Below, one piece after another: positions 61,373 to 64,000 of a stretch of 64,000 nt of DNA. Positions within the stretch are counted from its first letter, which is position 1. The number at the start of each line of letters is the position of its first letter. Under the pieces are notes generated by a model. It was given only the letters and a program-made list of their open reading frames with translations. It was not told the DNA's origin and did no database searches. This DNA is from Phocaeicola_A sp045647865 (lineage in GTDB: Bacteria; Bacteroidota; Bacteroidia; Bacteroidales; Bacteroidaceae), in the NCBI GenBank assembly GCA_045647865.1, contig JAZRMW010000054.1:46795-110794 (forward strand). Reading direction: 5' to 3'. The position numbers were made by a program, and so were the translations under genes.

Positions 61373-64000
61373 TTACTTAGCAATCTTCTTCATACCATTC
61401 TGGATGTAGATCTGACCCTTAACAGGCTTCAAGATCTTCTGACCCATGAGGTTGAACATAGCACCATTAGCGATAACGGGCTTAGCAATCTGAATTTCTT
61501 CGATACCAGCAACAGGACCTGCAGCGATGTTCAAAATCTTCAAGTTGTCGAACCAGCAGCGACGGTCAGCGTTTGTATAGTTACAGTAGAGAACGAAACG
61601 AGCAGGAATACCTTCTGCAAGAGCAACAGCTTCTGTAGTAGCAGTACCCTTAGAGCTGATTGTTGTACAGTACATAGTCTTGGCACCGAAGTCAAGAACG
61701 ATATCAAACTGAGTCTTGTTGCTTGATGCAGCAATCTTAGCATTGTCGTTACCACTTGAACCTACACCAGGAATATACTTGTTGTAATCAACACCGAATG
61801 TATTCAACTCGTCATTTCCATCATAAGGAGAGTAGAAGAGACCACAGATAGTGTCACCTTCAGCTGTCAATACCTTATAACCAGCTTTCTTGCCAGTGAA
61901 TTTACCACCATACCAATCGAACTTGATGTTTACAATGTCAGATTCCTTCACGGGAGCGCCAGTGAAATCAACATAAGCTTCACCGTTAGCAACACGGAGG
62001 ATACCCAATGAGTCAGTACCGTTTACACCAAGCTCAAACATGGTAGTTCCAGTAGCACCGTTTGCAAAATTATTGAATACCATAGTACCCTTAGCACCAT
62101 CAATTGTCCAGTAAGTATCTACCATACCTTCGGGATCAGCGTGCTCAACAAACGCAGCAGGAGCCTCTTGTGTACCGAAGTCAATATCAACGATAGTAGT
62201 AGCATCGATAGCGAGCTTGAATTCTTCAACCAAAGCGGTCATAGCTACACGTTGGTCAACCAAAGCCAAAGAGTCAGCAGTAGAGAATGCAACAGTCAAC
62301 TTCTCAGTATACATTGCCTTAGATGCAGCGATAGAAGCTTCGAGGTCACCCTTCTTGCTTGAGCTTTCATAGATACGCATTCCGAGGGTCTCTTCAGCAG
62401 CAGCAATAGCACCAGGCATGTCAGTGAAAGGTTTGTTCATTGTTTCGAACGGAGTGATGTAGTTGTTGTTCAAGAAACGAACACCGTTCTCCATTACAGA
62501 GTCATTCAACACTACTTCATTTTCCATGTTCTCCAAGATAGCAGCAGTATCCAAAGCAACCCATGCGTTGTAACGAGCCTGAGCCTCTTCAGCACCAGCC
62601 TTCAAAGTTTCCTTACCCCAAGGCAAAGAATCGTTTGCCTCTGTGCAATAAGCGTTAGCGAACTCGATACGGCCAGTAAGAGCATCCAATTGCTCGAGGA
62701 ACTTGGCGATATAAGCCTTCTGAGCCTCGGTCAATTCTTCAGGATTGATCAACTTGTAAAGTACAGGAGAATAGAAGTTTACATCGAAACCTGCCTTTTC
62801 AGAAGTTGAAACATTGTTACAGATAAGACCCAAAGTGAGTTCTTTCTGCTCTTCCAACTTGAATTCTACTACATAATCCTCGTTGCGAGCGGCATTCAAA
62901 GTATCCACCAAAATAGTATCACCATTGAAGAACAACTTAGTCTCAGCACACTCGTCAGCCCATGAACGAGCCCAACGGTTCTTGTTCAAGGTCATCATAC
63001 CACCCTGACCAGTAACACCCCAGTAGTAAGTACCTGGAGAGAGAGTAACGGTCATAGTAGCAATGTTGTTCCAACCATCGTTAGCACCTGCACCACGCAT
63101 CCACTGAAGAGACATGGGGCTGTCGGCAGCAGCGGTCTTGTGACACCAACGGTCAGTTGACCAGCTCCAAGGAGCAGTACCCTTATAGTCGCTAGACAAC
63201 TTGTTCCACTTAGAAGTCCAATCCATCCAGTTGGCAGAGTTATTTCCTGTGCCACCTACGATATTCATCATGTTCTCGAAGTTTTCGTTAGTGAACTCAG
63301 CCCATACACCTTCCAAGTTTTCCATCAAAGTAGTCATTTCTTCGGGAGAAGCGTTATTAGCCAATCCCTCTTCTACGATAGCTACAGATTCTTGGAAATC
63401 AGCATAGAACTCTCTTGTTTCCAAGCCTTCGCTTGTCAAATACTTGTTGAAGTAAGCGATGCGGTCTCTGGCAACACGGTCATCATACACGTTTTCAGCC
63501 AAGTGACATTCAACGTCTGCAATTTCCAAACCTTCAACCAAACCACGGAAATCGATGATGATGTAACCTTCAGCGGGAGCATCAACAGCAAATACAGTTT
63601 CACTGAATGTAGTACCGTAGCTGAACTGGTAACCACCATTCACACCGTTAGTACCATAATAAAGGTTAGTGCCATCTACAGTAGCCAATGAATCTTTTTC
63701 ATCAGTGTTGTAGTAAGCAAGCATCAAGTTGGTGTTACCACCAGTCATATCAAGGTCAGTAAAACCGGCAGAAGCGCCCATCACCTTGAAAGAAACCACG
63801 TAAGTACCACCCTGTGCGATAGCAATCTTCTGATACATACCGCAAGTCAAGTCATTCATACCTGCATTCACCTTCTGGGTGTTTGAACCGTTAGGTCCAC
63901 CAGTAACCATAGTGAAGACAGCCTCCAACGGATTGGTAGTGGCATCAGTAGCCGTCCAACCTGAACCGAAACCGGTAGCACCGTCATTAAACTTACCGTT
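61373..64000 (-). CDS. Large secreted protein, 5' end beyond the window
   Basis: The frame is open to base 64000, giving 875 visible residues without a start codon or signal peptide, so it is partial. It has repeated beta-rich carbohydrate-binding-like modules (for example residues ~1-130 with FGSGWTATDATTNPLEAV, and ~600-790 with FDWYGGKFTGKKAGY), helical stretches between, and a C-terminus (IEEIQIAKPVIANGAMFNLM, then QIYIQNGMKKIAK) that resembles type IX sorting signals. I do not recognise a family. It is upstream of the SusCD/fasciclin operon, same strand, but separated by its own terminator. Confidence 0.75.
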   Translation of the reverse strand, partial: NGKFNDGATGFGSGWTATDATTNPLEAVFTMVTGGPNGSNTQKVNAGMNDLTCGMYQKIAIAQGGTYVVSFKVMGASAGFTDLDMTGGNTNLMLAYYNTDEKDSLATVDGTNLYYGTNGVNGGYQFSYGTTFSETVFAVDAPAEGYIIIDFRGLVEGLEIADVECHLAENVYDDRVARDRIAYFNKYLTSEGLETREFYADFQESVAIVEEGLANNASPEEMTTLMENLEGVWAEFTNENFENMMNIVGGTGNNSANWMDWTSKWNKLSSDYKGTAPWSWSTDRWCHKTAAADSPMSLQWMRGAGANDGWNNIATMTVTLSPGTYYWGVTGQGGMMTLNKNRWARSWADECAETKLFFNGDTILVDTLNAARNEDYVVEFKLEEQKELTLGLICNNVSTSEKAGFDVNFYSPVLYKLINPEELTEAQKAYIAKFLEQLDALTGRIEFANAYCTEANDSLPWGKETLKAGAEEAQARYNAWVALDTAAILENMENEVVLNDSVMENGVRFLNNNYITPFETMNKPFTDMPGAIAAAEETLGMRIYESSSKKGDLEASIAASKAMYTEKLTVAFSTADSLALVDQRVAMTALVEEFKLAIDATTIVDIDFGTQEAPAAFVEHADPEGMVDTYWTIDGAKGTMVFNNFANGATGTTMFELGVNGTDSLGILRVANGEAYVDFTGAPVKESDIVNIKFDWYGGKFTGKKAGYKVLTAEGDTICGLFYSPYDGNDELNTFGVDYNKYIPGVGSSGNDNAKIAASSNKTQFDIVLDFGAKTMYCTTISSKGTATTEAVALAEGIPARFVLYCNYTNADRRCWFDNLKILNIAAGPVAGIEEIQIAKPVIANGAMFNLMGQKILKPVKGQIYIQNGMKKIAK

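Overview
The window looks like the chromosome of a gut-type Bacteroidota, order Bacteroidales (Bacteroides/Phocaeicola/Prevotella-like). The evidence is: SusC/SusD outer-membrane pairs, a BspA-type leucine-rich-repeat protein, DUF3467, DUF6089, DUF6242 and DUF2795 proteins, a str operon that runs fusA straight into rpsJ without tuf, and promoters of the Bacteroidetes type (-7 box TAnnTTTG) instead of Shine-Dalgarno/sigma70-like signals. Both tRNAs lack an encoded CCA. Species cannot be fixed from the sequence alone.

Layout. 1-8294 (minus): fused str/S10 ribosomal operon rpsL-rpsG-fusA-rpsJ-rplC-rplD-rplW-rplB-rpsS-rplV-rpsC-rplP-rpmC-rpsQ (last gene cut by the window edge). 8295-9498: long spacers around a DUF3467 gene, including a phased palindrome array. 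9499-15468: a two-membrane-protein plus XRE-regulator module, a TlpA-like thioredoxin lipoprotein, dnaG, and a DUF4143 AAA+ ATPase with twin palindromes at its promoter. 15469-17802: BspA-like protein behind a long, strongly folded leader RNA. 18175-23618: ribokinase and a sugar transporter of the GRP type, DUF2795, PduO-type cobalamin adenosyltransferase, GH28 polygalacturonase and a methyltransferase. 23856-35170: an SDR, metG, murI, then the envelope biogenesis block DUF6242-DUF6089-uppS-bamA-three Skp/OmpH genes (minus). 35455-42400: LTA-synthase-like sulfatase, mntH, nadB, a PH-domain protein, a PBP4-type DD-peptidase, tRNA-Phe and tRNA-Pro. 43060-64000 (minus): about 21 kb of cell-surface genes, namely a large secreted protein cut by the window end, then a run of fasciclin-like lipoprotein, SusC, SusD, two more fasciclin-like lipoproteins, and a second SusC and SusD.

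How they work together. The first 8 kb is translation. The middle is mostly housekeeping (replication primase, cell wall, outer-membrane assembly, NAD synthesis, metal uptake) mixed with sugar use (ribokinase, pectin hydrolase, uronate-type SDR). The last third is an unusual surface locus in which two SusCD transporters travel with three FAS1-like lipoproteins and no recognisable glycoside hydrolase or regulator.

The least conventional signal is in the spacers. Several operon ends are followed by short self-complementary words repeated with a strict period: GTCAAAnnnTTGAC every 22 nt, GATAACTATATAAT every 21 nt, CTATAG every 9 nt and CCAATTGG every 9 nt. Each spacer uses its own word but the architecture is shared.
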